From Paenibacillus sp. JJ-223 (GTDB taxonomy: Bacteria > Bacillota > Bacilli > Paenibacillales > Paenibacillaceae): a DNA stretch of 64,000 nt. Shown piece after piece: positions 9,118 to 18,299 of this stretch (position 1 is its first letter; each line of letters starts with the position of its first letter). The position numbers were made by a program, and so were the translations under genes. Below the pieces are notes generated by a model, which saw only the letters and a program-made list of their open reading frames with translations, did no database searches and was not told the origin of the DNA. The stretch is taken from positions 62,001 through 126,000 of the forward strand of contig NZ_CAKMMP010000008.1 in assembly GCF_927798175.1 (NCBI RefSeq), written 5' to 3'.

Positions 9118-9363
9118 TTACTCGGACGCGATCGTTACATTGAGGCCGTGCTTGGCAAACACTTCCGCCATCGCTTTTTTGGCTTCATCCTCATCCGGGC
9201 CATGAACGTGCAGCTCATAGCTGTGCGTGCTCACCAACGTTGTGAACAAACCCAGAATGCTTTTGACGTCGATATACTTGTTGTCCGAATGCAATACGAT
9301 TGAAGATGTAAACTTGCCTGCTGTTTGAGCAATTTCCACTACCGCAGCGTTATTACTCGACAT
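9118..9363 (-). CDS. HPr-family protein lacking the His15 segment
   Basis: An 81-residue protein aligning with HPr from about HPr residue 19 onward: VVEIAQTAGKF, then IDVKSILGLFTTL, then GPDEDEAKKAMAEVF. The IDVKSILGL segment matches the regulatory Ser46 region of HPr (VNLKSIMGV in B. subtilis). The N-terminal IHARPA segment that carries the phosphorylated His15 is absent: the protein starts MSSNNAAV. It therefore cannot act as a normal phosphocarrier; a regulatory role like that of Crh is possible but is inference. It stands alone between ylaN and the aminopeptidase gene, with its own terminator. Confidence 0.8.
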   Translation of the reverse strand: MSSNNAAVVEIAQTAGKFTSSIVLHSDNKYIDVKSILGLFTTLVSTHSYELHVHGPDEDEAKKAMAEVFAKHGLNVTIASE

Positions 9364-9461
9364 AGGAATCCCTCCGTCTTTTCACTAAATGGTATCATCT
9401 ATGAATTACCCCTTCATGATACCGTGAATCCGCTTTCCTAGCAACAGCAAAATGGCAAGGA

Positions 9462-10577
9462 TTACTTCAATTGATCTGGATTAAGGCATTCAAGCTCAGG
9501 GACAACGAAAATGCCGTCTTTGCGAATCAATACATCGTCAAAATAAATTTCGCCACCGCCGTAATCCGGACGTTGGATCAATACGAGATCCCAGTGGATC
9601 GACGAACGGTTGCCGTTATCGGTTTCCTCATAGGCTTGCCCTGGGGTGAAGTGCAGGCTGCCCGCAATTTTTTCGTCGAACAGGATGTCCTTCATCGGAT
9701 GCAGGATGTATGGGTTGAATCCGATCGCGAACTCGCCGATGTGGCGCGCGCCTTCGTCGGAGTCGAGGATTTCGTTCAAACGTTTCGTATCATTGCTCGT
9801 CGCTTCAACGATTTTCCCGTCTTTGAAGGTGAATTTGATGTTTTCAAACGTAATGCCGTTGTACAGCGTGGCCGCATTGTAGCTGATTGTACCGTTGACG
9901 GAATCGCGCACAGGCGCGCTGTAAACCTCGCCATCCGGAATGTTTTTTTGGCCGGAGCATTTCACCGCGCCAATGTTTTTGATGGAGAAGCTCAAGTCCG
10001 TGCCAGGTCCGGTAATGCGGACTTTGTCCGTACGGTTCATGAGATCCGCGAGAGCATCTTGCGCTTTGTCCATTTTGGCGTAATCCAGATTGCAGACGTC
10101 GAAGTAAAAATCTTCGAAGGCTTCCGTGCTTGTGTTTGCAAGCTGAGCCATGCTTGCATTCGGATAACGCAGCACTACCCATTTGGTATGTTTGACGCGT
10201 TGTTCGCTATGTACCGGGTGGGAATACAGCGCATTGTACATCTTCATTTTGTCTTCCGGCACATCGGACAGGTCGTTTACGTTTTCCCCGGCGCGAATGC
10301 CGATGTAGCAATCCATCTGCTTCATCCGGTTCAGGTCGATTTCCGCCCACGTTTTCATCATGTCTTCGGTGGCGTTTTTGAGCATGGCGCGCTGCACCGT
10401 TCGATCGGTCAACTGCACAAAGACGTTTCCGCCTTTTTTGCCTACCTCTTCAATGATGGCGTTCATCAAATCGCGTTCCGTTCCGATCATCTCAACGAGC
10501 ACGTTCTCCCCAGGCTGCACGTCTACCGAGTAGCCGACGAGGTTTGCTGCGAGTTTCTGAATCCTTGGGTCCTTCAT
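9462..10577 (-). CDS. Aminopeptidase, M29 family (AmpS/PepS type)
   Basis: A 371-residue cytosolic metallo-aminopeptidase that removes N-terminal residues from peptides. Family landmarks are the N-terminal KDPRIQKLAANLVGYSV, the mid-protein RITGPGTDLSFSI, and the C-terminal metal-site region with GEFAIGFNP, SSIHWDLVLIQ and GEIYFDDVLI. A start 21 nt further upstream is possible, but AGGAGG lies just inside that longer frame, so ATG 10577 is preferred. It is monocistronic. Confidence 0.9.
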   Translation of the reverse strand: MKDPRIQKLAANLVGYSVDVQPGENVLVEMIGTERDLMNAIIEEVGKKGGNVFVQLTDRTVQRAMLKNATEDMMKTWAEIDLNRMKQMDCYIGIRAGENVNDLSDVPEDKMKMYNALYSHPVHSEQRVKHTKWVVLRYPNASMAQLANTSTEAFEDFYFDVCNLDYAKMDKAQDALADLMNRTDKVRITGPGTDLSFSIKNIGAVKCSGQKNIPDGEVYSAPVRDSVNGTISYNAATLYNGITFENIKFTFKDGKIVEATSNDTKRLNEILDSDEGARHIGEFAIGFNPYILHPMKDILFDEKIAGSLHFTPGQAYEETDNGNRSSIHWDLVLIQRPDYGGGEIYFDDVLIRKDGIFVVPELECLNPDQLK

Positions 10578-10744
10578 GTCGTAACATCCTCCTGTCATCC
10601 GCCATTCTTTAAATTGAACAACGGTAAATTACGTTAACTATTGTAGCACGCTACAGCGTTCCCGTCAGCAGGCAGTGCTCAATTCCCGTTTTCGGCCTCC
10701 CAGAACTGCGACGAAATAAATTACCTCTAATTCCTTGCAGCTTC

Positions 10745-11614
10745 TTAGTTATAGGACTTGAAGTTAACGTCCGTCACAAGCGCTTCCTGACTTTTCTTGA
10801 CGCCGTCTTCCTCAAGACTTACCTTGCTTTCGGACGATAATCGCAGCGGCAAACTGCTTCTCCGGTCTACGGTAAGATGATAAACGGTCTGCACCTCAGC
10901 ATTTTGCATCATCTGCATCAACCTGTCCTCTCCTTGTTTCCAAACCTTGTCCAATTCTTTCTCCATTGCTGGACGATTCTTCCCCCCGCTTGCAGCCGCT
11001 TTATGCAGGTACTCCGCCCGTATGGCTTCCATCTCGCCGTTCAGTTGGGCGACGGCCCAGGCCTTCGCGTCTTTCGGGGCCAGTTCAATCCGCAAAATCC
11101 GCGTGCGACGGCCTGATCCATATTCCGAATGGATGGTTTTGTTCATGCGATCAATGTTCTCCAATTGGGCAATCGGATTGAAACGGGATAAAGATCCGCG
11201 CAGCGGTTCATGCTCAGCGGATAATGCCTGCCATTTTCCACCCTTTCGCGCAAAAGAAGCGCTAAACCCTCCCTTCTTCCCATTGAGAGGCTTTCCATCC
11301 AGAGGCGCAATGCCGGATTCCTTACCGGCAGCCGCAATCGTTCCGGGCACTCTCGTCTGCAGCGTCAGGCGATCATGGTCTTCCAGCTTGCCTTCAAATT
11401 TGAACTGATTCTCGAACCGGGCGCTGTTCTCCCTTCGTAATCCGGCCTCTCCTTCAAAAACCAACCTTTCCTTTCCGGCAATGCCGGAAACCGCACGCGA
11501 AAATACTTCCTCAGGAGTTTGCTCCTTCTGGAACATTCCGCAACCACCCATACATAACGCCAAGACGATCAGCAAAAATGCAGTCGGCATATGACGTCTT
11601 ATCCACATCCACAT
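10745..11614 (-). CDS. Putative lipoprotein of unknown function
   Basis: A 289-residue exported protein: basic N-terminus WIRRHMPT, hydrophobic core, and lipobox LCMGGC near residue 23, so it should be lipid-anchored on the outer face of the membrane. The mature part is charged and mostly hydrophilic with no motif I recognise; a segment near residues 205-240 (MEKELDKVWKQGEDRLMQM) looks helical. ATG 11614 has AAAGGTGG 9 nt upstream; the GTG four codons earlier overlaps that site. It lies downstream of the GGDEF gene in the same direction but behind a terminator. Confidence 0.75.
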   Translation of the reverse strand: MWMWIRRHMPTAFLLIVLALCMGGCGMFQKEQTPEEVFSRAVSGIAGKERLVFEGEAGLRRENSARFENQFKFEGKLEDHDRLTLQTRVPGTIAAAGKESGIAPLDGKPLNGKKGGFSASFARKGGKWQALSAEHEPLRGSLSRFNPIAQLENIDRMNKTIHSEYGSGRRTRILRIELAPKDAKAWAVAQLNGEMEAIRAEYLHKAAASGGKNRPAMEKELDKVWKQGEDRLMQMMQNAEVQTVYHLTVDRRSSLPLRLSSESKVSLEEDGVKKSQEALVTDVNFKSYN

Positions 11615-11714
11615 CTCGAATTCCACCTTTCGGGCAAACGTTCTTCATAGCCTGCCCCGTGGGATTCGCCTTATACTTTGTCAGTATTGTAAGAGGGATG
11701 CCCCCATCCATCGC

Positions 11715-11754
11715 AAAAAGAGGACCATCCCGCACAACGGAATGTCCTCTTTTT
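11715..11754. terminator. Terminator after the GGDEF gene
   Basis: AAAAAGAGGAC and GTCCTCTTTTT pair around an imperfect inner stem. It overlaps the stop codon of the GGDEF gene. Confidence 0.75.
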
Positions 11755-13729
11755 ATCGGTTGATCTCCTGTTTTTCGAGCACGATGCGATTGCGTCCCCC
11801 GTTTTTTGCTTCATACAGGGCCATGTCTGCGCGGTAAAACAACGATTCCACGGTCACCTTATCATCCATGCAATTCCACTCGGCAATCCCGCTGGACACT
11901 GTCACAAGCGGTCTTGTTTCTTCCGCCACTCTTCTACGGATGGTTTCCGCATAATGCCGAGCCTGATGTATTCCGACTTGCGGCATGTAAATGGCCAGCT
12001 CCTCGCCCCCCCACCTTGCGCATACATCCTCGGGGCGAGCCGAACTTGTCACGATATCACTGACCTGCTTCAGCACCTGGTCTCCGGTTTGGTGCCCAAA
12101 TGTGTCGTTCACCTGCTTGAATTGGTCAATGTCCACCACGATCAAAGAACCGCAAAATTCGTGAGCCTGACGTTCATGAATGATATTATCCAGATAATGC
12201 CTGACGTATAACCCCGTCAACATGTCCAGATTGGCAAGCCGCCGCACTTCGGCGTGAAGCGTAGCGTTCGAAAGGGCCAGTCCGATATGAATGGACAACA
12301 TTTGAAGCAGCCGATAGTTGTCATACGAAAAATAATGCTCGCGCCGGTGGGACAGCAAAATAAAGCTTTTCACCACACCATTCACTCTTACAGGCGCAGC
12401 CATGAGCGAAAGCGAATGGGTAACCTCCATAAACACGGAAGTCAATTGCCCGTACTCGGCATAGTTGGAAAGAATGATCGGTTCCTCGGTTTGGCGCAGC
12501 AATCCGGCAAATCCATAATCCAGAGGAAACGTTTTATGGGCGAAATCGGGTATATTCGAAGACATGACCTCAAATTGGTCCGTATCCTCCTTTAACTGCA
12601 GGATGCAGCACCATTCGGCTTGAAAAATGGCTAACAGCTCCTGGACCGAAAAATCGAATATTTCCATGAGCTGCAAACTTTTGTTCAATCGCTGTGTCAG
12701 GTCATTCATCAGGCGCAGCTCCTGAACGAGCATGTTCGACTGTTCATGCAATTTGGCATTTTCAAATGCCGTTCCCGTTGTGTCAGCCATCATGGACACC
12801 AGCTGCAGATCGGACTCCTCGATCGTTTCCTCGTTCATTTCCATGTGGAATACCCCATATACTCCCTGGTTTCCCTTAAGAGGAAAAGCCACCTCGGCAA
12901 TGCGATTTCCCGGTTGTTCTGAACGGAGTACGATCATCTTCCCCTCTTTAAAGGAGCGCACGCAAATATCATTTCCTCGTTCGCGAACCAATAACGGCTT
13001 GATCCGGGAATGGGGGCTTTTCTGATCCTGCGACATGTACAAATTCATCCGGGTGGCCGGGTACAAGTAATCGATGCTTTCAAACACCTTGTCCAAAATC
13101 GCATCCGCATTCATCTTGTCATTCAACCGTTGAATGATCTGAAACAGAATTGATCTGCGATGTTCCTCGCGTGCCGTTTGTTCATGGGCTTTCAACAGAT
13201 CCGTCATAAATATGTATTCAAATCTTCGGTAGAAGCAAGTACGAAAGTGCGCCGCCTCAGATCGAACTACAGCTTCAGACGTTTCATATCGATCAGGTTC
13301 GTGAATCAAGGCCGTGAAGACAGCAAACAAGTCTTGATTGATTCTCGAGTACAACGGCTCTGCAAGCATCGCATATTGGCCATGAGCGCCCAAGTTTCGA
13401 GCGATTCGCGGCTGTCCGGAATCCAGACATTCCGAAACCAATTGCACGACAGCCCCGATACTCTCCTGTTCAATTGGAGCGACGCATATGCCTTCGGCAT
13501 TCCAGACAGAATACTTCGTTTGCGAACGGCCAAAGTCCGTTAAACGCTGTACCTGCCAATCGGCAAAGGCTTGTTGCAGCAACATGTCAAGATAGCAGAA
13601 GTCAAAAGGTGTGATGTCCATATGCTGCATCCAGAGCGTATGCTCTTCATGTGATTTTTTGGAAAATAACGTTTCGGTCGAGTTAGGCGAATTGACGCTC
13701 TCTGGCAACCTTCCTAGATGTTCCAACAT
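11753..13729 (-). CDS. Diguanylate cyclase with GAF domains
   Basis: A 658-residue soluble protein. Residues 1-200 have no clear domain, about 210-340 and 360-500 look like two GAF sensor domains, and the last 160 residues form a GGDEF domain (NLDMLTGLYVRHYLD, then VVDIDQFKQVNDTFGHQTGD, then RWGGEELAIYMP). The active-site loop reads GGEEL rather than GGDEF or GGEEF. It would make cyclic di-GMP in response to a cytoplasmic signal. ATG 13729 was chosen because AAAGGAG lies 8 nt upstream; the longer frame adds 41 codons without a good site. No EAL domain is seen. Confidence 0.85.
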   Translation of the reverse strand: MLEHLGRLPESVNSPNSTETLFSKKSHEEHTLWMQHMDITPFDFCYLDMLLQQAFADWQVQRLTDFGRSQTKYSVWNAEGICVAPIEQESIGAVVQLVSECLDSGQPRIARNLGAHGQYAMLAEPLYSRINQDLFAVFTALIHEPDRYETSEAVVRSEAAHFRTCFYRRFEYIFMTDLLKAHEQTAREEHRRSILFQIIQRLNDKMNADAILDKVFESIDYLYPATRMNLYMSQDQKSPHSRIKPLLVRERGNDICVRSFKEGKMIVLRSEQPGNRIAEVAFPLKGNQGVYGVFHMEMNEETIEESDLQLVSMMADTTGTAFENAKLHEQSNMLVQELRLMNDLTQRLNKSLQLMEIFDFSVQELLAIFQAEWCCILQLKEDTDQFEVMSSNIPDFAHKTFPLDYGFAGLLRQTEEPIILSNYAEYGQLTSVFMEVTHSLSLMAAPVRVNGVVKSFILLSHRREHYFSYDNYRLLQMLSIHIGLALSNATLHAEVRRLANLDMLTGLYVRHYLDNIIHERQAHEFCGSLIVVDIDQFKQVNDTFGHQTGDQVLKQVSDIVTSSARPEDVCARWGGEELAIYMPQVGIHQARHYAETIRRRVAEETRPLVTVSSGIAEWNCMDDKVTVESLFYRADMALYEAKNGGRNRIVLEKQEINR

Positions 13730-13967
13730 GTCAGGCGCTCCTTTGCACCGTTTTTGCATCTGAAGATGCATGAATCTGCAGATCCTATCGCAAATCTGCA
13801 AAAGGTATGGGATAACGTTTGTTTTACGCAATCCTTTAAAGTTAAGATACACTTTATTCTACTCTCTTTAAAGGGTTTTTGCATCCATATTCCATAAAAT
13901 CGTCCCATTTTTTTAGGCCCAATGACCTATCGACAAAATTAGACGTTTTTCTATCTTCACCTTGCTC
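13730..13967. other. Intergenic region upstream of the GGDEF and rpsD genes
   Basis: This AT-rich divergent gap should hold the promoter of the GGDEF gene. I see no RNA gene or repeat before the rpsD promoter at 13968. Confidence 0.4.
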
Positions 13968-13996
13968 TTGACTTCCTTTTATCCAAACTGTAGAAT
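13968..13996 (+). promoter_or_regulatory. Sigma-A promoter of rpsD
   Basis: TTGACT, a 17-bp spacer and TAGAAT match the vegetative promoter consensus. Transcription would start near 14003, giving a leader of about 190 nt before rpsD. Confidence 0.8.
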
Positions 13997-14002
13997 ATAT
14001 TG

Positions 14003-14193
14003 TTGATGAAGACTGCTAATGGGTCTTTAAATTTGGGCATTACCGGTTGTGTCACCCTCATTTGTTTTGTTGCTTTCAGGACAGCGGCTGAACTTTCCTG
14101 ATTGATGCTTGCGAGGCTTGCCCGCAACAACAAAACGAAGCGCAAACAGAGCCCTAACTATTGAATTTTAATTAAAAAGGAGCTACTTTACAC
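14003..14193 (+). promoter_or_regulatory. Long 5' leader of rpsD, probable S4 autoregulation site
   Basis: About 190 nt separate the promoter from the start codon and contain several GC-rich potential helices (around 14035-14060 and 14085-14125). In B. subtilis ribosomal protein S4 represses rpsD through a structured leader. The length and position fit, but I could not match a specific consensus. Confidence 0.45.
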
Positions 14194-14793
14194 ATGGCAC
14201 GTTACACTGGTCCTAAATTTAAATTGAGCCGTCGTCTCGGCATTTCCCTGAGCGGAACTGGCAAAGAATTGAAACGTCCTTTCCCTCCGGGTCAGCACGG
14301 TCCTAACCAACGCAGAAAAATGAGCAACTACGGTATGCAGTTGCAAGAAAAACAAAAACTTCGCCACATGTACGGCCTGGGCGAAAAACAATTCCGCACT
14401 CTGTTTGCTAGAGCGCAAAAAATGCAAGGAATCGCGGGTGAAAACTTCATGTTCTTGCTCGAGAGCCGCCTTGACAACCTGGTATACCGCCTTGGATTCG
14501 CTAACTCCCGTGCAGGTGCACGTCAGTTGGTATCCCACGGTCACGTTACTGTAAACGGCAAAAAAGTCGACATCGCTTCTTACCAAGTAAGCACTGGCGA
14601 CGTAATCGGCCTGCGTGAAAGAAGCCGCGGTTTGTCTTCCGTGAAGGAAGCTCTGGAAAACCGTACGCATCTTCCGGCATACCTGGAATTCAACGACACA
14701 GCTGTTGAAGGAAAATACATCCGCCTGCCAGAACGCGCGGAACTTTCCCAAGACATCGACGAAAAACAAATCGTCGAGTTCTACAACCGTTAA
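14194..14793 (+). CDS. rpsD: 30S ribosomal protein S4
   Basis: A 199-residue protein starting [15 protein letters not shown], with the [16 protein letters not shown] segment and the S4 RNA-binding domain [18 protein letters not shown] followed by [17 protein letters not shown]. It binds 16S rRNA early in small-subunit assembly. AAAAAGGAG precedes the ATG. Length equals the usual 200 residues. The codon use is markedly restricted, as expected for a highly expressed gene. It is monocistronic, as in B. subtilis. Confidence 0.98.
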   Translation: MARYTGPKFKLSRRLGISLSGTGKELKRPFPPGQHGPNQRRKMSNYGMQLQEKQKLRHMYGLGEKQFRTLFARAQKMQGIAGENFMFLLESRLDNLVYRLGFANSRAGARQLVSHGHVTVNGKKVDIASYQVSTGDVIGLRERSRGLSSVKEALENRTHLPAYLEFNDTAVEGKYIRLPERAELSQDIDEKQIVEFYNR

Positions 14794-14820
14794 TCGTTGT
14801 TTTTCAATCCTGCTTTACCC

Positions 14821-14860
14821 CAAACAGCTGCCTGAGAAATTTCTCGGCAGCTGTTTTTTT
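14821..14860 (+). terminator. rpsD terminator
   Basis: AAACAGCTGCC pairs with GGCAGCTGTTT around an inner GAGAAATTTCTC stem, followed by seven T. Confidence 0.9.
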
Positions 14861-15048
14861 GCTTCCATGCTAAGCCTATATTCCCCCACAACTTACATAT
14901 ACTAATCGAACGACTTCGTCTCGATGACAACTTATTCAGTCATTCCCCCAAGAAATTGGCAATTTTCGTCGATTGCTTGTATTTCTCACGCATGCAAAGC
15001 CTCCTTTTTATGCTATAATAAGTGTCGTTAAAAGGAGGAAGACACTGA

Positions 15049-18000
15049 ATGGTTGATGCAAATAAAAACAAGCCCGACGAGCAGCCTGTCCGCAAGCGGA
15101 GCTTTATCCGCAAACTCGGCAGCGTTGTCAAATGGATGGTTATCCTGGGATTCATGGGCGTGCTATTCGTTGGCGGTGCCTTGATGGGGTACGTCAGTTC
15201 CATCGTTAAAGATGAACCCGTTCGTTCAAGAGCCCTGATCGAGCAAAAAGTCAGCGAAAACTCCATTACAGGCTTTGCTTACTTCGCCGATGGAAGCCCG
15301 ATCGGCCAGTTGCGAACCGAAGAAGATCGGCGCCCGGTCACCTTTGACCAGATTCCGCAAAAGGTCATCGACGCCGTCATTGCCATTGAAGACAATCATT
15401 TTTACGAACATAGCGGCGTAGACATGAGCGGAACGCTGCGCGCAGTGAAACAGAAGGTTTTGAACGAATCCGTTCAAACCGGCGGAAGCACCCTGACCCA
15501 ACAGCTGGCCCGGCGTGTATTCCTCAATTTGGACCGAACCGAGGACCGCAAAGTCAAAGAAATTCTGCTCTCTCTGCGGCTTGAACGCTTTATGACCAAA
15601 AACCAAATCATGACCGCGTATCTGAATAAGGTTCCTTTCGGTAACGGGTCTAGCGGCTATAACGTCTACGGGATCAAAGCGGCCGCAAAAGGATTGTTCA
15701 ACATCAATGATTTGGAGAAACTGAATACGGCACAAGCCGCTTATCTCGCAGGTTTGCCGCAGTTACCCTCTTCTTACTCTGCCTTTAACGGAAAAGGCGA
15801 TTTTGTAGAGGAAAACTTCGAGCGCGCAATCAATCGTCAGCACCTCGTGCTGCGCCGCATGCTTGAACTCGGCAAAATCAATACGTCGGAATACGATGAA
15901 GCCCTTGCTTTCGATATCAAAAGTTCGCTTGCACCAAAAACCGTAAAAGCTTACAACACTTATCCTTACCTTATGATGGAAACGGAGCGGCAGGCTGCGC
16001 AGATCCTCATGGATCTGAATACGGAAAAAGACAAAACGAATAACTCAACCGGCAAGGACACGGATGGAAATACCGCGGATAAGGACAACAGCACATTGTT
16101 GGAGGAAGCACAGCAGCAATTGCGCACTGGCGGATATCGCATCTATACGACCATCAACAAAAATGTGTACAAAACGATGAGGTCGATCGCCGAGGATGAT
16201 AGCAACTTCTCTGCCGAAGATCCTACCAAAGGCAAAGAACAAACAGCGGCCATGCTGATCGATCACAAAACCGGGGCCATTCTCGGCATGATCGAAGGAC
16301 GCAGCTTCCAAGACGAACAGATGAACTATGCCACCCAAATGGTACGTCAGCCAGGTTCGACGATGAAACCGATCGCAGCATATTTGCCGGCCATGGAGGC
16401 AGGTCTCGTTCAGCCGGCTTCCATTATCGACGATGCTCCGATCATCCTGAAGAACGGCGGTGCCGGATACCATATTCCGAAAAACGCCAACAATCGCTAT
16501 CAGGGACTCGTTACAGCCCGCAGGGCATTGAATTATTCATTGAACATCCCTGCACTCAAGCTGTTTAATGAAGAAGTCGGAATCGATAAAGCTTGGGCTT
16601 TTTCGAAAAAGCTCGGCATCACGACCATCCAGAAAAGCGATTACCAAGCGCAGACCGGTGTTCTTGGCGGCCTTCAGTATGGCGTAACCGTCGAAGAACT
16701 GACCAATGCCTATGGCGCAATTGCCAACAATGGCGTCTATAACGATGCGTACATGATCAGCAAAATTGTAGATTCCAAAGGCAACATTGTTTACAAACAC
16801 GAAGCCAATCCCGTTCAGGCTTTTTCCGAGCAAACGGCATACTTGATGACCGACATGCTGCGGACAGTCATTACGGAAGGGACGGCCGACAAAGTTCGTT
16901 CCAATTACAAATATACCAAGAGCGTTCCTATTGTCGGTAAAACAGGATCCACTCAAAGTTACGCAGACGTATGGTTTGAAGGATACACGCCAGACGTCAC
17001 CTTGGGTGTATGGGTTGGATACAAGCAGCCTGTGAATACGCTTGAGACCAAATCCCAACGCAAACGGGCGCAGCAGCTATGGACCCAGATCATGAATGAG
17101 TTGGTTTCTTCTCAAAAGGACTTATTCGTGACGGATTCGTTCAAAAAACCCGACGGGATCGTTAGCAAAACCGTATCGGCTTACAGCGGCAAGCTGCCTA
17201 CTTCTCTAACGGACAAATTTGTGACGGATATATTCAACAGCAAATACGTGCCGAAAGAGAGCGATGACGGCGTTGGGCGGGCAACATATATCACTTACAA
17301 TGGCGTGAATTACATTCCGCGGGACGGAACGCCTTCGGATATGCTCAAAGTAAAAACGGTCATCAAACGGAAAAAGCCGATTTCCGAGTTGATTAAAGAA
17401 CTGCAAAATGCGTTTTCTCGCATGAGTCGTCACGAATCGCTCGCATACTATTTGCCTGAAGATGCCGGCAGTGATATGCCTACCAAGATCGATCCGCGTA
17501 CGGACAACGGCAAGGCACCTGATGCGCCATCCAATGTAAGGCTTTCCGGGTCGGTCATCACATTCAGCGCAACGCCTGAGAACGACGTCGTAGGCTATCG
17601 TTTGTATCGATCCGCCAATGGCGGAGGATTCCAGAATCAAGGCAAAGTCGTCCTGACAGGAGAATCCAGATCGTTTAGCGTTTCGACAAACGGTAATTTT
17701 GCTTACTATGTCACTGCCGTCGATGTAGCAGGCAAAGAGTCTGCACCGAGTGCCATCGTCAGCACTGCAGTCAATGCAGCCGAACCGGACGTAGAAAATA
17801 ATGAACCGATCGAGGTTCCGGGTACTGTCATTGATCCAACGAATACAGGGGAGAAACCGGCCGCGCCAACGCCTCCTGGCACGCCTGGCCAGGTCGGCGT
17901 TTCCGCCCTTCCCCAAGGCATTCGCATTCAATGGTCTCCGAACCCGGAGACGGATGGGGTCAAAAGCTACACGGTATATTACAGCGAAACCGGATCAGCA

Positions 18001-18141
18001 CCGTTTAACCAAATCGGAACCACTTCGGGCACATCGCTTGATTTCGGCGTAGCCAAAGGAACCGGAGGTTGGTTCAAGGTCTCTGCGACTAACGATGCGG
18101 GTGAATCCAGCCCTTCGGCAGCCGTTTCTTTGCAGCCTTGA
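15049..18141 (+). CDS. Class A penicillin-binding protein (PBP1A) with FN3 domains
   Basis: A 1030-residue bifunctional peptidoglycan synthase. A cytoplasmic basic tail and one membrane anchor (residues 20-50) precede the GT51 glycosyltransferase domain (EDNHFYEHSGVD, GGSTLTQQLARR). The transpeptidase follows with SxxK as GSTMKP (near 440), SxN as YSLN (near 500) and KTGS (near 630). After about residue 820 come two fibronectin type III-like domains (APSNVRLSGS and TPGQVGVSALPQ) joined by a Pro-rich linker. AAAGGAGGAAG precedes ATG 15049, and TATAAT at about 15013 suggests its own promoter. It cross-links the cell wall outside the membrane. Confidence 0.94.
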   Translation: MVDANKNKPDEQPVRKRSFIRKLGSVVKWMVILGFMGVLFVGGALMGYVSSIVKDEPVRSRALIEQKVSENSITGFAYFADGSPIGQLRTEEDRRPVTFDQIPQKVIDAVIAIEDNHFYEHSGVDMSGTLRAVKQKVLNESVQTGGSTLTQQLARRVFLNLDRTEDRKVKEILLSLRLERFMTKNQIMTAYLNKVPFGNGSSGYNVYGIKAAAKGLFNINDLEKLNTAQAAYLAGLPQLPSSYSAFNGKGDFVEENFERAINRQHLVLRRMLELGKINTSEYDEALAFDIKSSLAPKTVKAYNTYPYLMMETERQAAQILMDLNTEKDKTNNSTGKDTDGNTADKDNSTLLEEAQQQLRTGGYRIYTTINKNVYKTMRSIAEDDSNFSAEDPTKGKEQTAAMLIDHKTGAILGMIEGRSFQDEQMNYATQMVRQPGSTMKPIAAYLPAMEAGLVQPASIIDDAPIILKNGGAGYHIPKNANNRYQGLVTARRALNYSLNIPALKLFNEEVGIDKAWAFSKKLGITTIQKSDYQAQTGVLGGLQYGVTVEELTNAYGAIANNGVYNDAYMISKIVDSKGNIVYKHEANPVQAFSEQTAYLMTDMLRTVITEGTADKVRSNYKYTKSVPIVGKTGSTQSYADVWFEGYTPDVTLGVWVGYKQPVNTLETKSQRKRAQQLWTQIMNELVSSQKDLFVTDSFKKPDGIVSKTVSAYSGKLPTSLTDKFVTDIFNSKYVPKESDDGVGRATYITYNGVNYIPRDGTPSDMLKVKTVIKRKKPISELIKELQNAFSRMSRHESLAYYLPEDAGSDMPTKIDPRTDNGKAPDAPSNVRLSGSVITFSATPENDVVGYRLYRSANGGGFQNQGKVVLTGESRSFSVSTNGNFAYYVTAVDVAGKESAPSAIVSTAVNAAEPDVENNEPIEVPGTVIDPTNTGEKPAAPTPPGTPGQVGVSALPQGIRIQWSPNPETDGVKSYTVYYSETGSAPFNQIGTTSGTSLDFGVAKGTGGWFKVSATNDAGESSPSAAVSLQP

Positions 18142-18167
18142 TCGAAACCTGAACGCATTAAAACGTT

Positions 18168-18203
18168 AAGCCCCGCCTCCTTTGATTGGAGGCGAGGCTT
18201 ATA
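18168..18203 (+). terminator. Terminator after the PBP gene
   Basis: AAGCCCCGCCTCC and GGAGGCGAGGCTT form a stem 27 bp after the stop; the T tract is poor. Confidence 0.65.
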
Positions 18204-18218
18204 TGTCTTATATGTCAT

Positions 18219-18260
18219 AAAAATAAGCCTGCTCTGGTGTGATCCAGAACAGGCTTATTT
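18219..18260. terminator. Terminator after acsA (bidirectional)
   Basis: AAATAAGCCTG and CAGGCTTATTT pair around an inner CTCTGG/CCAGAA stem. It lies 40 bp past the acsA stop. Confidence 0.8.
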
Positions 18261-18299
18261 CTTATGCTTTCATTCAAGAGACGAGCGAACCCTGCTGCT

